Assembly: GCA_040383945.1 (NCBI GenBank)
Contig: JBEICN010000019.1
Span: 1-19,209 of the forward strand
DNA length: 19,209 bases
From: CAIVSN01 sp040383945
GTDB taxonomy: Bacteria > Patescibacteriota > Gracilibacteria > BD1-5 > UBA2023
Direction: 5' to 3'
The notes below the pieces were generated by a model, which worked only from the letters and a program-made list of their open reading frames with translations, was not told the DNA's origin and searched no databases. Below, piece by piece: positions 1 to 9,001 of this stretch. Numbering within the stretch: the first letter of the stretch is position 1; every line of letters starts with the position of its first letter. Made by a program: the position numbers and the translations under genes.

Positions 1-769
1 TGGATCCAACCGGTATCTGGATGGCACCAAGAAGCTCGGAATAATTTTCCAAAGTGATGCTCGTAAGTGAGTATCCAATGTCAACAAAACCATTTGGATC
101 AAATATTTCCAACGAGTCTGCTTGCGCTTTGGTCAAAGCGATCGGAGTCGGAACAAAAGAAAGGACTTTTTTATCAATATTTCGAGCAATGGAAGTATAG
201 AGATGAAATGTGGTGGTAGGTATAAACACATTGCATACTGTCAAACTGATATTCTTTCCAGTAAATCCAATAGGATTGGAAACCTTTTTCCCATCTATGG
301 TAATCGAAGTGAGCGAGGTGGTAATAAGTTTCATCTGGGACTCATCTTCGAGGAGGAGAGAACTCATTTTTGGCTTCGCTTTTTCGAGAGACTTTTGTTC
401 AATCTTCGCTACCATATTATCTATTTCTTCCATGTCCAAAGCTTGTGTCTCATGATCGCGCACATAATTCATAGAAAAAGTGTCAGCAACGAGCGAGGGG
501 GATTGAATAGAAAAAATGCAATTGGGAACTTCCTGCTGATAGTTTTTTTCGATTTTTCCAATAGCCTTCTGTAAGGTTTCGCTCACACCTTGAAGGTCTG
601 AGATATCTCAACCAAACATATGCTTGCGACTCTGCCGAATGGAAGCATGCTCCATAATACTCAAGTTACCTCACTCAAGTTCGCACAACATTACCTTAAT
701 TCTCGTAGACCCGATATCAATTACGAAAAAACGGTCATTTTCGGAGAGCGTTCTGATTTGAAATCGCAT
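1..769 (-). CDS. ftsA: Cell division protein FtsA, N-terminal 256 residues (3' end outside window)
   Basis: FtsA is the actin-like ATPase that tethers FtsZ filaments to the membrane at the division site. Seen: an actin-type phosphate-1 motif FVIDIGSTRIKV at residues 15-26, an SHS2-like insert with the FtsA-style segment NPIGFTGKNI, then FVDIGYSLTSI where phosphate-2 is expected. The order matches FtsA rather than MreB or DnaK; a PilM-like relative is the main alternative. The ATG at 769 lies 3 nt after the stop of the TPR gene, so the two are probably co-transcribed, and no Shine-Dalgarno is visible. Two in-frame UGA codons (671-673, 608-610) are read as Gly. Odd point: the phosphate-2 motif, usually DIGGGT, is DIGYSLT, which may weaken nucleotide binding. 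The gene continues beyond position 1, and ftsZ might follow there. Confidence 0.85.
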
Positions 770-772
770 GTA

Positions 773-1354
773 CTATAAGTGCATCGAAGCTTTTAGCTGA
801 GCAATCCGGGAATCCTTGCCGGCTCGCCTGAGGAGATCTTCCGCTTCATCGATTGAGTGTTTTTCAGAGATGAGTGCTTCGGCAAGATCCTCCATAATCA
901 TAGTATCTTCTGGTGCGATATTCAGCGCTCGTTTGAGAAGAAATATTCCTCGCTCACCCTTTCCTGTTTGAGTATATGCCCAACCGAGATTTCTGAGAAT
1001 TTCTGGATTATTTGGGAAAAGCGCATTCGCCTGTTCCAATAAACTAATTCATTCTACAAAGTTCCCCAGAGTGACAGAAAGATATCCCAAGAGGTACATG
1101 CCAGTGGCAGACTCTGGATTGAGAACGCGAGCAACAAGAATGGTTTCATAGGCTTTGACCATATCTCCGAGGAAAAGATAGATGTCGCACAGTTCTTCGT
1201 AGAGCCGGTAATCATCCGTATAATCACGGAGGAGTCGCTCTACAATTTCCTTTGACTCTTGGTATTTTCCTTGAGCCTTAAGGGTTTCAATTTGGTCGAT
1301 ATAGTGAATGAGTCCGTCGGTTGTTTGCATATCGTTATCATACGATGATTGCAT
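773..1354 (-). CDS. Tetratricopeptide (TPR) repeat protein
   Basis: A 193-residue soluble protein built of helical TPR units, a scaffold for protein-protein contacts. Seen: repeat-like blocks, the clearest being NPEILRNLGWAYTQTGKGE followed by a second helix with a RALNIAPED end; an earlier repeat has LYEELCDIYLFLGDMVKA and VLNPES. There is no signal peptide or membrane segment. One in-frame UGA at 1049-1051 is read as Gly and joins NFVE to ISLLEQANALF, restoring the repeat register. I chose ATG 1354; a second ATG lies 8 codons in. The stop is TAG. It sits 42 nt after the ABC exporter and 3 nt before ftsA, so it may act in envelope or division processes, but that is context only. The partner is unknown. 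Confidence 0.85.
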
Positions 1355-1396
1355 CGGTTTTCAAGAAAGAAAATAGAGAAAATTTGAAATGTATTG

Positions 1397-3157
1397 CTAC
1401 TCAATAAACCCGTTTTTCTGATAATCCACCATTTCTCGGTACGAAGGAGCTCTTTCGTAGAGTTCTTGATGTGAACCAGAATCAAGAATTTTTCCGTTTT
1501 CCAAAAGATATATTCGATCTGCCCGCTTAATAGTAGAGAGTCGATGCGCAATAACGATGCTGGTTCGATTTTTCATGAGTCTTTCCAGTGCTTCGGAAAC
1601 CAATTTTTCTGTTTTTGCATCGAGTGCGGATGTGGCTTCGTCGAGAATGAGTACCGAAGGATTCGCCAAAATGGCACGCGCTATGGCAATACGCTGTTTC
1701 TCACCTCCGGAAAGCTTTAGTCCCCGCTCTCCCACCAAAGTATCAAATCATTCTGGTAGTGACTCCACAAAATCTAGAATGTTTGCCTCTCGGCAAGCTT
1801 CACGAATTTCTTCAAGCGTTATCCCATCTCGGACAAATTCAAGATTAAAACGAAGGGTGTCATTGAAAAGCGTAGTATCCTGAAATACGGCCGCAAACTG
1901 ATGACGAAAACTCTCCAATGTGAAATCCTGTATCGAAATTCCATCTACCGAAATTATCCCCTTGGTAGGCAAATAAAATCTCGTGATCAAATTTACAATA
2001 GTTGATTTTCAAGAGCCAGTATGTCAGACGAGCGCGATCTTTTCTCCTCTTCTAATCGTCATATCCAATCCTTTGAGCACCGCACGAGACGTTCCAGGAT
2101 AGGTAAACGAAACCTTCTCAAAAAGAAATGATTCGTATGTTTTTGGGAATTCACGAGTGCCAGTATTGACTTCATTCGGTAAGTCTAGAATTTCCTGATA
2201 TTTGGAATAATTCGCGGTCAAACGCACCACGTCTCGATATATGCTTTCGAGTTGTAAAAATGGTGCCGCAAGTTTGTTGGCAATGGTAACAAACAGAATG
2301 ATATCACCAAGCCCAACGAGCCCTTTGGTATAAAAAAACAACGAAACGGCAAGCACAAAAAGACTGAGAAATAGATTGACCCCCTGCGCAAATGCGTCCA
2401 GAAAAGACCAAATATAACTGAGCTTTGCTTGAGCTTTTGCCGCGGCAATCACGGAATTCTGATTTAAGGAAACTGCATAGTTTATACGGTGAAACAGTTT
2501 CACTACCAGAATATTCACAATGCTGTCTCAGGCGAAAGAATATACACGATCCCATAGCTTTGAAACGGCAATTTGCGCCTTATGAACATGATTTCAGAGG
2601 TAGAGAGGGCCGATCATAAGTATCGGGGTCACCAAAAGCAGCGTAAGAGTGAGTTGCCAGTTAACAAAAAATACGAGCCCAATATACCCGATGAGCAGAA
2701 GTGCGGACTTGGAGGCATTGAGAAATATTTTATGTGTAACTGCATAAGAAGCACTGGCTCCACGATCGAAAATCTTAATCTTTTCCGCATTGTTCATCTG
2801 AAGATGGAAGCTATAATCCTTACTCAGAAAGCTCTTCATGCCAGACCCAAAAACCATAGAACATTGGAGATTCAAATGGTAAAGACAATAATAATTCCGA
2901 AATAACTCAACAAAAATTGATATCACCACCGTTCCACCCCAAATCCCCACAATCGGAACCATTACAGAAATCGCCTCTTCTTTGGACAGATTTCATGAAA
3001 GACTATCTACAAGAATTTTGTATACATATGGCTCAACGAGCTGAGCACAGACTACCACTACCGTGGCTGGCAGTATCCACCAAATTTTGGAAAAGACCGC
3101 GCGATATTCTCCTATCATGGACCGAACGAGCGAAAAAATAGTGCGTTGAGATTCCAT
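1397..3157 (-). CDS. ABC exporter half-transporter (fused membrane and ATPase domains, MsbA/LmrA-like)
   Basis: A 586-residue type I exporter that would dimerise and pump a lipid, peptide or drug outward. Residues 1 to about 310 form the six-helix membrane domain (for example WWILPATVVVVCAQLVEPYV and the helices near LLLIGYIGLVFFVNW). The ATPase domain has Walker A GHTGSGKST at 378-386, Q-loop VFQDTTLF, signature LSGGE 482-486, Walker B VLILDE 502-507 and H-loop His538. Six in-frame UGAs (2993, 2594, 2528, 2024, 2009 and 1748, each the low coordinate) are read as Gly; those at 2024 and 2009 are the first and third glycines of Walker A. ATG 3157 was chosen because it begins a normal exporter N-terminus; a TTG at 3202 would add a Phe-rich stretch. 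The stop is TAG. The substrate cannot be inferred. Confidence 0.92.
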
Positions 3158-3213
3158 AAAAATTACATTAAAAAAAAAGACTAGGAGATCACACTTTACC
3201 AAGATTCGCTGCT

Positions 3214-4314
3214 TTATCTATCTCACTTCCATATACTCTTTCCTTTCTCTGTAGCCAAAGATTCTCCATTTTCCTTGAGGGCAAGTTGCCCACAGGCAGC
3301 ATCAATGTCGTCTCCCATAGTATGCCGGACTGTGGATGGAATTCCTACTTTTTCTAACTCATGTTGAAACTTGGCGATGATCAGCTTAGAAGTAGGAAGC
3401 ATCCCCGTGCCCATGATCCCCTCTCCGGGATTGTATGGAATAAAATTCACATGAGATAGGCGGTCTTTGAGTAGGATTGCCAGCTCTCTTGCATATTCGA
3501 TGCGATCGGTAATGCCCGAAATCATAATATACTCGTAGAATATTCGTTTGTTCGTTTTGGCCACATATCGATCGAGAGATTCCATCAATTTGTCAATCGG
3601 ATAGGTATTTTCTACCGGCATAATCCGTGCACGCGCGGCATCATTTGGAGCGTGGAGAGAAACGGCCAACGATACTTGAGGTAAATCCTCGGCGAATTTG
3701 TCGATTCCAGGAATGATTCCACAGGTAGAAACCGTAACTCGTCGTACTGAAATGTCGAGTTTCTTCTGGGAAGTGATCACTTCGATTGAGCGCTTAAGAT
3801 TCTCGTAATTCAAAAAAGGTTCTCCCATTCCCATGTACACGATATTTCGAAGTCTTTTTCCCTCTGCATGAAGCACATCTGCGGCATGTATCACCTGTTC
3901 GACAATTTCAGAAAAATCAAGATTTCGTATAAGTCCGAGTTTTCATGTGGCACAAAAAACGCAGGCCATAGGGCAACCCGCCTGAGAACTCACGCAGAGA
4001 GTATTTCTTCCAGAAAGATGCCGCATGATGACGGCCTCGATCATTTTATCATCGTGCGTCTTAAAAAGAAATTTGGTAGTCTGTCCGTCTGCCGAAGTGG
4101 TACAAGCGTGCACTCGAAGTGATGTATAATAACAATTAGTGCCAAGAATTTCTCGAACTTCCTTGGGAAGAGTTTCGATCTGCGAGAAATTTTTGATAAA
4201 GTTCTTGTAGAGAGCATTTTCAATTTGACCATATCGAAACGGCTTATGGCCATGTGCCAAAAGAAGATCTTTTACACGAATTTCGTCGTGAATCGAAAAT
4301 AGATCTCGTGTCAA
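3214..4314 (-). CDS. rlmN: Dual-specificity RNA methyltransferase RlmN (23S A2503 / tRNA A37)
   Basis: A radical-SAM enzyme that adds a methyl group to C2 of adenine in 23S rRNA and some tRNAs. Seen with the TTG start: cluster cysteines in GCPMACVFCATG (Cys114, 118, 121), the preceding Cys107 in LCVSSQ that matches the resolving/methyl-carrying pair, MGMGEPFLNYENL, and the C-terminal GDDIDAACGQL with the second catalytic Cys. UGA 3943-3945 encodes the Gly of CATGK, a conserved site. A second UGA, 3223-3225, lies two codons before the true TAA at 3214-3216, so the standard code would end the protein early by three residues. The start is unsure: TTG 4314, 5 nt after the upstream stop, gives 366 residues, close to the family length; TTG 4362 would overlap the previous gene. 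No ATG fits. Confidence 0.92.
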
Positions 4315-4319
4315 CGGTA

Positions 4320-4733
4320 CTAAAATGATAAGAGCAAAATTGCGGTCAGAATACCAATACAACTTCCTATAAATGCCTCTCTCGGCAAATGACCGATGGA
4401 CTCGTTAAATTCCCATTCATGAACATTTGTCATGCTGTTGAGAGCCTTGGCGTGTTGTCCAGCTTCAAACCTTACATTAATCGCATCGTAAATAATAATA
4501 CAAGCGAAAACGAGACAGATGAGGAAAATATCATTCGTCACCCCCCATTTGATACCGATAGCTGTCGTGAGTGATGTTACAAGTGACGAGTGAACCGAAG
4601 GCATTCCCCCGGAACCGAACATATTCCTTATGCTGAAATTCTTGTTATACGCCATAACCAACCCTTTGACCGCTACCGATACAAAGAAAGAAATAATGGG
4701 AATAAAATACAAATGATCCCAGAAAAAATTCAT
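4320..4733 (-). CDS. DUF212 / divergent PAP2 family membrane protein (YuiD-like)
   Basis: A 137-residue membrane protein of the DUF212 family, distantly related to PAP2 acid phosphatases and vanadium haloperoxidases; its reaction is not established. Seen: an N-terminal hydrophobic helix (LYFIPIISFFVSVAVKGLV), the family motif GMPSVHSSLVTSL, a second helix IFLICLVFACIIIYDAINV, then GQHAKALN, ESIGHLPREAFIG and a final helix. The length is slightly below that of Bacillus YuiD. ATG 4733 is 1 nt after the greA stop and is directly followed by the family's usual N-terminal helix; the frame stays open further upstream inside greA, but that part is unrelated. The stop TAG is 5 nt before the rlmN start. 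No in-frame UGA. A role in polyprenyl or phospholipid phosphate metabolism is possible but is inference. Confidence 0.88.
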   Translation of the reverse strand: MNFFWDHLYFIPIISFFVSVAVKGLVMAYNKNFSIRNMFGSGGMPSVHSSLVTSLTTAIGIKWGVTNDIFLICLVFACIIIYDAINVRFEAGQHAKALNSMTNVHEWEFNESIGHLPREAFIGSCIGILTAILLLSF

Positions 4734-4734
4734 A

Positions 4735-5208
4735 TTATGAGATTGAGATAATGGTAAATTCAAAAGATCCTGCGTGCGATTTTCCACGCGCGATTTCCCC
4801 GACTTCCTTTCCGATAAGTGCGGCTCCAATAGGCGATTCGTTGGAGATCTTATTTTCAAAAATATCCGTTTCCGTAGGTCCCACAATGCGGTACGTAACG
4901 ACATCTCCTTCTTTATTTTTTATAGAGACGGTATTTCCAATACTTACCCCCTTATTTTTTCGTGTTGCTTTCTTTTCGTCTACGAGCTCATAGTTCTTGA
5001 GAATTTCATCAAGCTCGATAATTCTCAGCTCCAATTGTGCCTGCTCGTTTCGAGCATCTTCATACTCAGAATTTTCCGAAAGGTCACCAAAACTGATCGC
5101 TTCCTTGAGTTTTTCTGCGACTTCAAGACGCTTTTCTTCTTTGAGATGTTTGAGTTCTGTTTGAATTTCAAGAAGACCGGATTGGGTCAAAAGAGTTTTC
5201 TTTGCCAT
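4735..5208 (-). CDS. greA: Transcription elongation factor GreA
   Basis: GreA enters the RNA polymerase secondary channel and stimulates cleavage of backtracked RNA. The 157-residue product has the standard two-part architecture: an N-terminal coiled coil with the acidic tip motif GDLSENSEYEDARNEQ (about residues 42-57) and a C-terminal FKBP-like domain with VSIGNTVSIKNKEGD, YRIVGPTE and the ISNESPIGAALIGKEVGE segment. ATG 5208 starts MAKKTLLTQSG, a typical GreA start; the open frame upstream is non-homologous. It lies 1 nt after the preceding stop and 1 nt before the DUF212 gene, so it is tightly coupled. No in-frame UGA; the stop is TAA. Together with nusG this makes a transcription-elongation cluster. 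Confidence 0.97.
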   Translation of the reverse strand: MAKKTLLTQSGLLEIQTELKHLKEEKRLEVAEKLKEAISFGDLSENSEYEDARNEQAQLELRIIELDEILKNYELVDEKKATRKNKGVSIGNTVSIKNKEGDVVTYRIVGPTETDIFENKISNESPIGAALIGKEVGEIARGKSHAGSFEFTIISIS

Positions 5209-5209
5209 A

Positions 5210-5920
5210 TTATTTATGAGTGAGTAATTTTTTGAGTCGTGGATAAAAAGTTTTTGAAACCTCAAATCCGTATGCTTTGCCATCGAGAGCCGTAACAAAC
5301 CGAACAGTGGTATCTCTGGAATTAGTTGGGTTTAAGAAGAAAGACGCCTCGAAAAACGAATCCGTCTCCTTTACACCGTATACATTACTGGCAAGTTTGA
5401 GGTTTGCAAGAATTACCGGGTAAGAATCCGCAAAAGCGTAGATATTGAGTTTATTTTTTTCGTCTCTGTAGGTGGAGTAGTCGAGATTGGAATATATTTT
5501 TATGTCGAAGATTCCCTTGTTATCAACTTTCTTGACGAACACATCCGGCATAAGCTTGGCTTGGAGCGGTATGCTCAAAGGAAATTCCTTTGGTTTGGGA
5601 GTCTCAACAGCAACCGTGACCGGAGTAGGTAACTCAGCTACTCGAGGAATCGATCCAGTACCTACTGACAGACTCGAAACCGCTCCAGTCTGCGCAATAG
5701 CATTGAGTCCTATCGTAAGTTGCTCGATTGTTTCTCGTATTTGGTCGACATCTTCCTTATAGGCAGGATCGTTTACTATGGAAGCAAGAGATGCGGTTTT
5801 TGAACGAGTTCCAATAAGCTCTTGGATTTTGGTTTTGTACGCGGGGGAAACAAAAATAGCCACCACATTGACGAGAAACATCAGAACCAAAACCAAGAGC
5901 GAAATAGCAACCGCCTTCAT
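5210..5920 (-). CDS. Membrane-anchored extracytoplasmic protein of unknown function
   Basis: I do not recognise a family. The 236-residue product has one N-terminal hydrophobic segment (about residues 4-27, AISLLVLVLMFLVNVVAIFV), then a predicted helical stretch (DPAYKEDVDQIRETIEQLT), a Pro/Val/Thr-rich linker (ELPTPVTVAVETPKPKEFP) and a C-terminal domain of about 120 residues rich in beta-type pattern, ending YPRLKKLLTHK. No lipobox Cys follows the hydrophobic segment, so it is probably a signal anchor. It lies 2 nt after nusG and 1 nt before greA. A membrane protein placed between two elongation factors is unusual. No in-frame UGA; the start is ATG, the stop TAA. Confidence 0.8.
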   Translation of the reverse strand: MKAVAISLLVLVLMFLVNVVAIFVSPAYKTKIQELIGTRSKTASLASIVNDPAYKEDVDQIRETIEQLTIGLNAIAQTGAVSSLSVGTGSIPRVAELPTPVTVAVETPKPKEFPLSIPLQAKLMPDVFVKKVDNKGIFDIKIYSNLDYSTYRDEKNKLNIYAFADSYPVILANLKLASNVYGVKETDSFFEASFFLNPTNSRDTTVRFVTALDGKAYGFEVSKTFYPRLKKLLTHK

Positions 5921-5922
5921 GC

Positions 5923-6474
5923 TTATTTTTTTGGTTTTACGCTTCCAAATCCAAGTTCTACCGGCGTATCGCGCCCTAAGAGGTTGATATTTATTTTTAG
6001 AACTCCCTTCGCTTCGTTAATTTCGGTAACAAACCCTTCGCTTCCTTCAAAAGGAGGAACGAGAATGGTAACTTCATCACCAGTTTTGATATTGGTGGTG
6101 TATTTTTCGCTTCGATCAGAGAGTACTCCCTTGAGCTGCTCGAGCTCTTCCCCTTTAACTGGAACTGGAACCGTACCAGCACCAAGAAATCCGGTAACAT
6201 TTGGGGTATTGCGCACAATATACCAGCTTTCATTGGTAACGAGCATCTTTACGAGAATATATCCAGGGAAAATATTCTTCTTCTTGGCTACTTTTTTACC
6301 ACCAGTACGCACAGATACGGTATCGTGGGTTGGTACAAATACATCTAGAACAAACTTTTCCAGACCGAATGCTTGGCGCCGCTGTATGAGTGACTGCCTT
6401 ACATTTTCTTCGGTACCAGAGATGACCCGGATCACGTACCACTCTCCGCCTTCATTGGTTAAACTATCAAACAT
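5923..6474 (-). CDS. nusG: Transcription termination/antitermination factor NusG
   Basis: NusG binds the RNA polymerase clamp and links transcription to Rho and the ribosome. The 183-residue protein has the NGN domain (WYVIRVISGTEENVRQSL near the start, FPGYILVKM, SWYIVRNTPNVTGFLG) and a C-terminal KOW domain (KTGDEVTILVPPFEGSEGFV, then GFGSVKPKK at the end). The NGN domain is preceded by an 11-residue extension. ATG 6474 begins 5 nt after the secE stop; the secE-nusG order is widely conserved in bacteria. The usual next genes, rplK and rplA, are absent; an anchored protein and greA follow instead. No in-frame UGA; the stop is TAA. Confidence 0.97.
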   Translation of the reverse strand: MFDSLTNEGGEWYVIRVISGTEENVRQSLIQRRQAFGLEKFVLDVFVPTHDTVSVRTGGKKVAKKKNIFPGYILVKMLVTNESWYIVRNTPNVTGFLGAGTVPVPVKGEELEQLKGVLSDRSEKYTTNIKTGDEVTILVPPFEGSEGFVTEINEAKGVLKININLLGRDTPVELGFGSVKPKK

Positions 6475-6479
6475 GGTAA

Positions 6480-6815
6480 TTAATTTTTAGGAGTAGCGGT
6501 ACCGCTCGTAACAGCAGTTCCCGTAGAGGTAGTTGATCCAGAGCTTACTACCGACTGTGAAGCTTTGGGGATTTTTGAAGAAATATCTTCAATTGGAGCA
6601 TCGTTTACGGTCGTGCTGACATCATGCGGAACAACGGCGCGAATGGCAAACATGCCCTTGGAAACAAAAGTACCGAAAGTAAATAAAATCACCGTAGAAA
6701 CGGCTATCATAATAGTTACGATCGTAAAATACTTTTGTGTTTCCGAAGGTGTTGGCCATACCACGTGATCAATTTCGCGGATGGCAGCTTTGATGAATGA
6801 AATCATTATGGACAC
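6480..6815 (-). CDS. secE: Preprotein translocase subunit SecE
   Basis: SecE clamps SecY in the protein-conducting channel. The 111-residue form carries the family helix IKAAIREIDHVVWPTPSETQKY just before a single membrane segment (about residues 30-52, including VTIMIAVSTVILFTFGTFV). Two starts are possible: GTG 6815, or ATG 6806 three codons later, which leaves the conserved part intact. After the membrane helix there is an unusually long tail of about 55 residues, rich in Ser/Thr/Gly/Ala and ending TSGTATPKN. Most bacterial SecE proteins stop soon after this helix; by the usual topology the tail would be outside the membrane. It is the first gene of the cluster and lies downstream of a good promoter. 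The stop is TAA. Confidence 0.93.
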   Translation of the reverse strand: MSIMISFIKAAIREIDHVVWPTPSETQKYFTIVTIMIAVSTVILFTFGTFVSKGMFAIRAVVPHDVSTTVNDAPIEDISSKIPKASQSVVSSGSTTSTGTAVTSGTATPKN

Positions 6816-6851
6816 ACATTAATAATAAGGCTTCCGTCAAGTTGCCCGGAA

Positions 6852-6879
6852 AGTATAAAGAGACGTTCGGGAGTGTCAA
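6852..6879 (-). promoter_or_regulatory. Predicted sigma70-type promoter of the secE-nusG cluster
   Basis: Reading the minus strand, TTGACA (6874-6879) is a perfect -35 box, followed by a 16-nt spacer and TATACT (6852-6857) as -10. Transcription should start near 6845, leaving a leader of about 30-40 nt before secE. This is the strongest promoter match I found. It lies in the 192-nt spacer 6816-7007, which otherwise shows only a weak imperfect hairpin near 6917-6942. Confidence 0.75.
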
Positions 6880-7007
6880 AAGAAAAGGAGCGGTATTTCT
6901 GCTTTGGTTTTACATGTAGGGAATACATTTTGTTTCCTACGCATGAGCATGGTCTCAAGAGGTTGAAAATGAGCGAAAATGCCAGCAACATCGCAAAGAG
7001 TAGATTT

Positions 7008-8351
7008 CTAAGTCCACTGAGCTATGTAATCTTGCACATCGAACTTACGCTCACATCCACCACGATTCATATATCGAATTTTTCCAAAAATCGGGCGTTC
7101 GAACCATGCGCGATCATGGACTGCGCATATCGACCACATCACACCAGTGTATCCATTTGGATCTCTTCCATCAAGCTCATAACGATCATTGAGATACAAT
7201 GCTGTCGCTAGAGCTACTTGTGGATTTTTTGACCACTCGAGTATTTTTTTGGCCCAATACATTCTCATAAAACCGTGCATCTTCCCCGTGACGATCATTT
7301 CTCTTTGTGCAGCATTCCACAAGGTATCGTGAGTGTTCGCAAGCTCAAACTGCTCTTGGGTGTAGGTGAATTCACGAGCATCATCCCAGTGAGCTTGAAG
7401 TGATTGTTTTACCCAATCCCAGGCCCCTTCAAATCGATCGTAGTCCCGAGAGTACCAACAAAAATTTTCAGCAACCTCTCGGCGTACGATGAGCTCTTCG
7501 AGAAAGGCTTCCTTGTCTTCGTTTGACATGTCTGAATCCTGCACGGCGATTGCCACTCGCTGAGGTGCGATGTTGCCGTAACGGAGATAGGGGGAAAGAT
7601 TGGATTGTGAATGTGCGTTGGGATCGTTGCGGAGTGTATGGTAACCAGCAGAGCGCTTGGTAATAAACTCCTGTAATGCAGCATCGGCCGCAGTGGGACC
7701 AGGAACAATCCAATCAACTACCGGAACACTTCGATCAATTTTTGCTTCGCGGATTTTCTTGTCGAAATCTATGGTATTTGCAGGAAGAGGTTGCGCCACT
7801 TGGTAGGCATCTCTCTCTGGAAAATCGGTGAGAAACTCTGGGAGCAATCGATTGATTTTGGGACGAAACGTAGCAGCCTGATACTCCAATTTTGGAGATG
7901 CAAGCCAAACCGGGACAATATTGTGAGCATCCACTTGAAGAAATGGAATGCTGATTTTTTTTGCGACATCGGATTTGATTTGAGACGATTCTCGCAACGG
8001 AGACATATCCGTCACGAGCATACTCGCATGATGAGCATCAAGAAATTCAACCATGCCTTGCACTGGATCTGGATCTTCTACAAGATAAAAGGCGATTCCC
8101 AGAGAATGAGCGATACTCGCCAATTCTTGCAAACTTCGGCACTCAAAATCAAAGTGTCGTAAGTTGGTATGTAAGGATGTGGTATCGAGTCGGTACACAA
8201 TCTCTACCGATACATGCCGTTGTCGAGCGAATAATATACTGGTATACAATGCCCAATTGTCGTAGATTCGATGTTCTCGGTCCATCCAATACATAACTGG
8301 ACCGGCTCATTCATTGCCTTCATGTAATTTTCTGATTCTGCGTAGATCCAT
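7008..8351 (-). CDS. phr: Class II CPD (deoxyribodipyrimidine) photolyase
   Basis: A flavoenzyme that uses light to split UV-induced cyclobutane pyrimidine dimers. The 447-residue protein has the class II N-terminus GPVMYWMDREHRIYDNWAL, the C-terminal signature TGKMHGFMRMYWAKKILEW, LNDRYELDGRDPNGYTGV and FGKIRYMNRGG near the end. Class I enzymes lack these strings. An in-frame UGA at 8307-8309 is read as Gly (HEGNEGAGPV), which extends the protein to ATG 8351 (MDLRRIRKLHEG); the standard code would remove the first 15 residues and force a start inside the photolyase-homologous region. It starts 3 nt after the preceding coiled-coil protein, so the two probably share an mRNA. The stop is TAG. 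No clear terminator follows. Confidence 0.95.
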
Positions 8352-8354
8352 ACC

Positions 8355-8888
8355 CTATGAGATAAGTGAACGTTTGATGTCAATCGTATTTTCTTGAACT
8401 ATAATCAAATGTTTGTTCAAAACCATAAATCCAGAAAAAAACACTCCAAGCGTCATAGAAAATCCATTTGGATTACTCATTTCGTAGAGATGAGTTAGTG
8501 CAGAGTCTATTTTTTGAAGAGCTGCTTCGCGCTGTATCGGATCCGCAAGGGCATTTGCATACTCATCTTTGGTCAGACGAAAATGTTTTGGTAAAATTTT
8601 TTCGATTTCTGGAACGCACTCAATGGCATCAATCTTTTCAAAAATCGCTTCGATCTCTTCTGCTGGGATAGATTCGCTCGAAGCTATAATTTCGGCAGAA
8701 TGATAACCGATGAGTCATCGCTCCACGAGTGATTTTAAAAACGAGAGTTCTTTTCGCTTGCTCAAACTGGCAGCGAGCTCACTTTTTTCTTTATTGAATA
8801 AAAGTGTTTTTTTGATTTCTTCCTTACGTTCAGCTTCTGTTTTGAGTTGCTTTTGTTTTTCATCTTGAACTTTGGATTCGATGGACAT
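8355..8888 (-). CDS. Small coiled-coil protein of unknown function, visible only with UGA read as Gly
   Basis: I recognise no family. Reading from ATG 8888 with UGA 8715-8717 as Gly gives 177 residues ending at TAG 8355-8357. The first 50 residues are very rich in Lys and Glu (MSIESKVQDEKQKQLKTEAE) and look like a coiled coil; the middle is acidic and helical (SIPAEEIEAIFEKIDAIECV); residues near 145-165 are hydrophobic (FSMTLGVFFSGFMVLNKHLI) and may be a membrane or buried helix. The UGA cuts it into pieces that a standard-code gene finder would probably miss. It ends 3 nt before the photolyase gene, so it is likely co-transcribed with it, but a link to DNA repair is not shown. Confidence 0.7.
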
Positions 8889-9001
8889 GGAGGCTTAGGT
8901 TATGTGGAAGAATGGCGGAGTTGGGGCAAGGATTGAGATGACATAATGGGTGAGATTGGATTTCGAGAGAGGCGAGGTAGGCTGAAGAGTCATCGAGATA
9001 G
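8889..9001. other. Spacer between the FISUMP pilin-like gene and the coiled-coil gene
   Basis: A 113-nt spacer, clearly pyrimidine-rich on the minus strand (runs such as CCTACCTCGCCTCTCTCG). I see no rho-independent terminator, no convincing promoter and no RNA gene. It lies directly after the GC-rich end of the FISUMP gene, so a template or initiation element of a diversifying retroelement could be sought here, but I found no repeat of the coding end in it. Confidence 0.4.

Noticed and set aside
122..574. Plus-strand frame of 150 codons opposite ftsA
   Set aside because: It runs antisense to the conserved FtsA coding sequence and shows no recognisable domain.
3158..3213. Possible terminator (T9 run) between rlmN and the ABC exporter
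   Set aside because: There is a T-run on the minus strand but no GC-rich hairpin before it; it could equally be an AT-rich promoter region.
6806..6991. A 61-codon minus-strand frame ending in TAATG overlap with secE
   Set aside because: The strong promoter TTGACA-N16-TATACT lies inside it, and the translation matches no family known to me; probably chance, though the start-stop overlap is suggestive.
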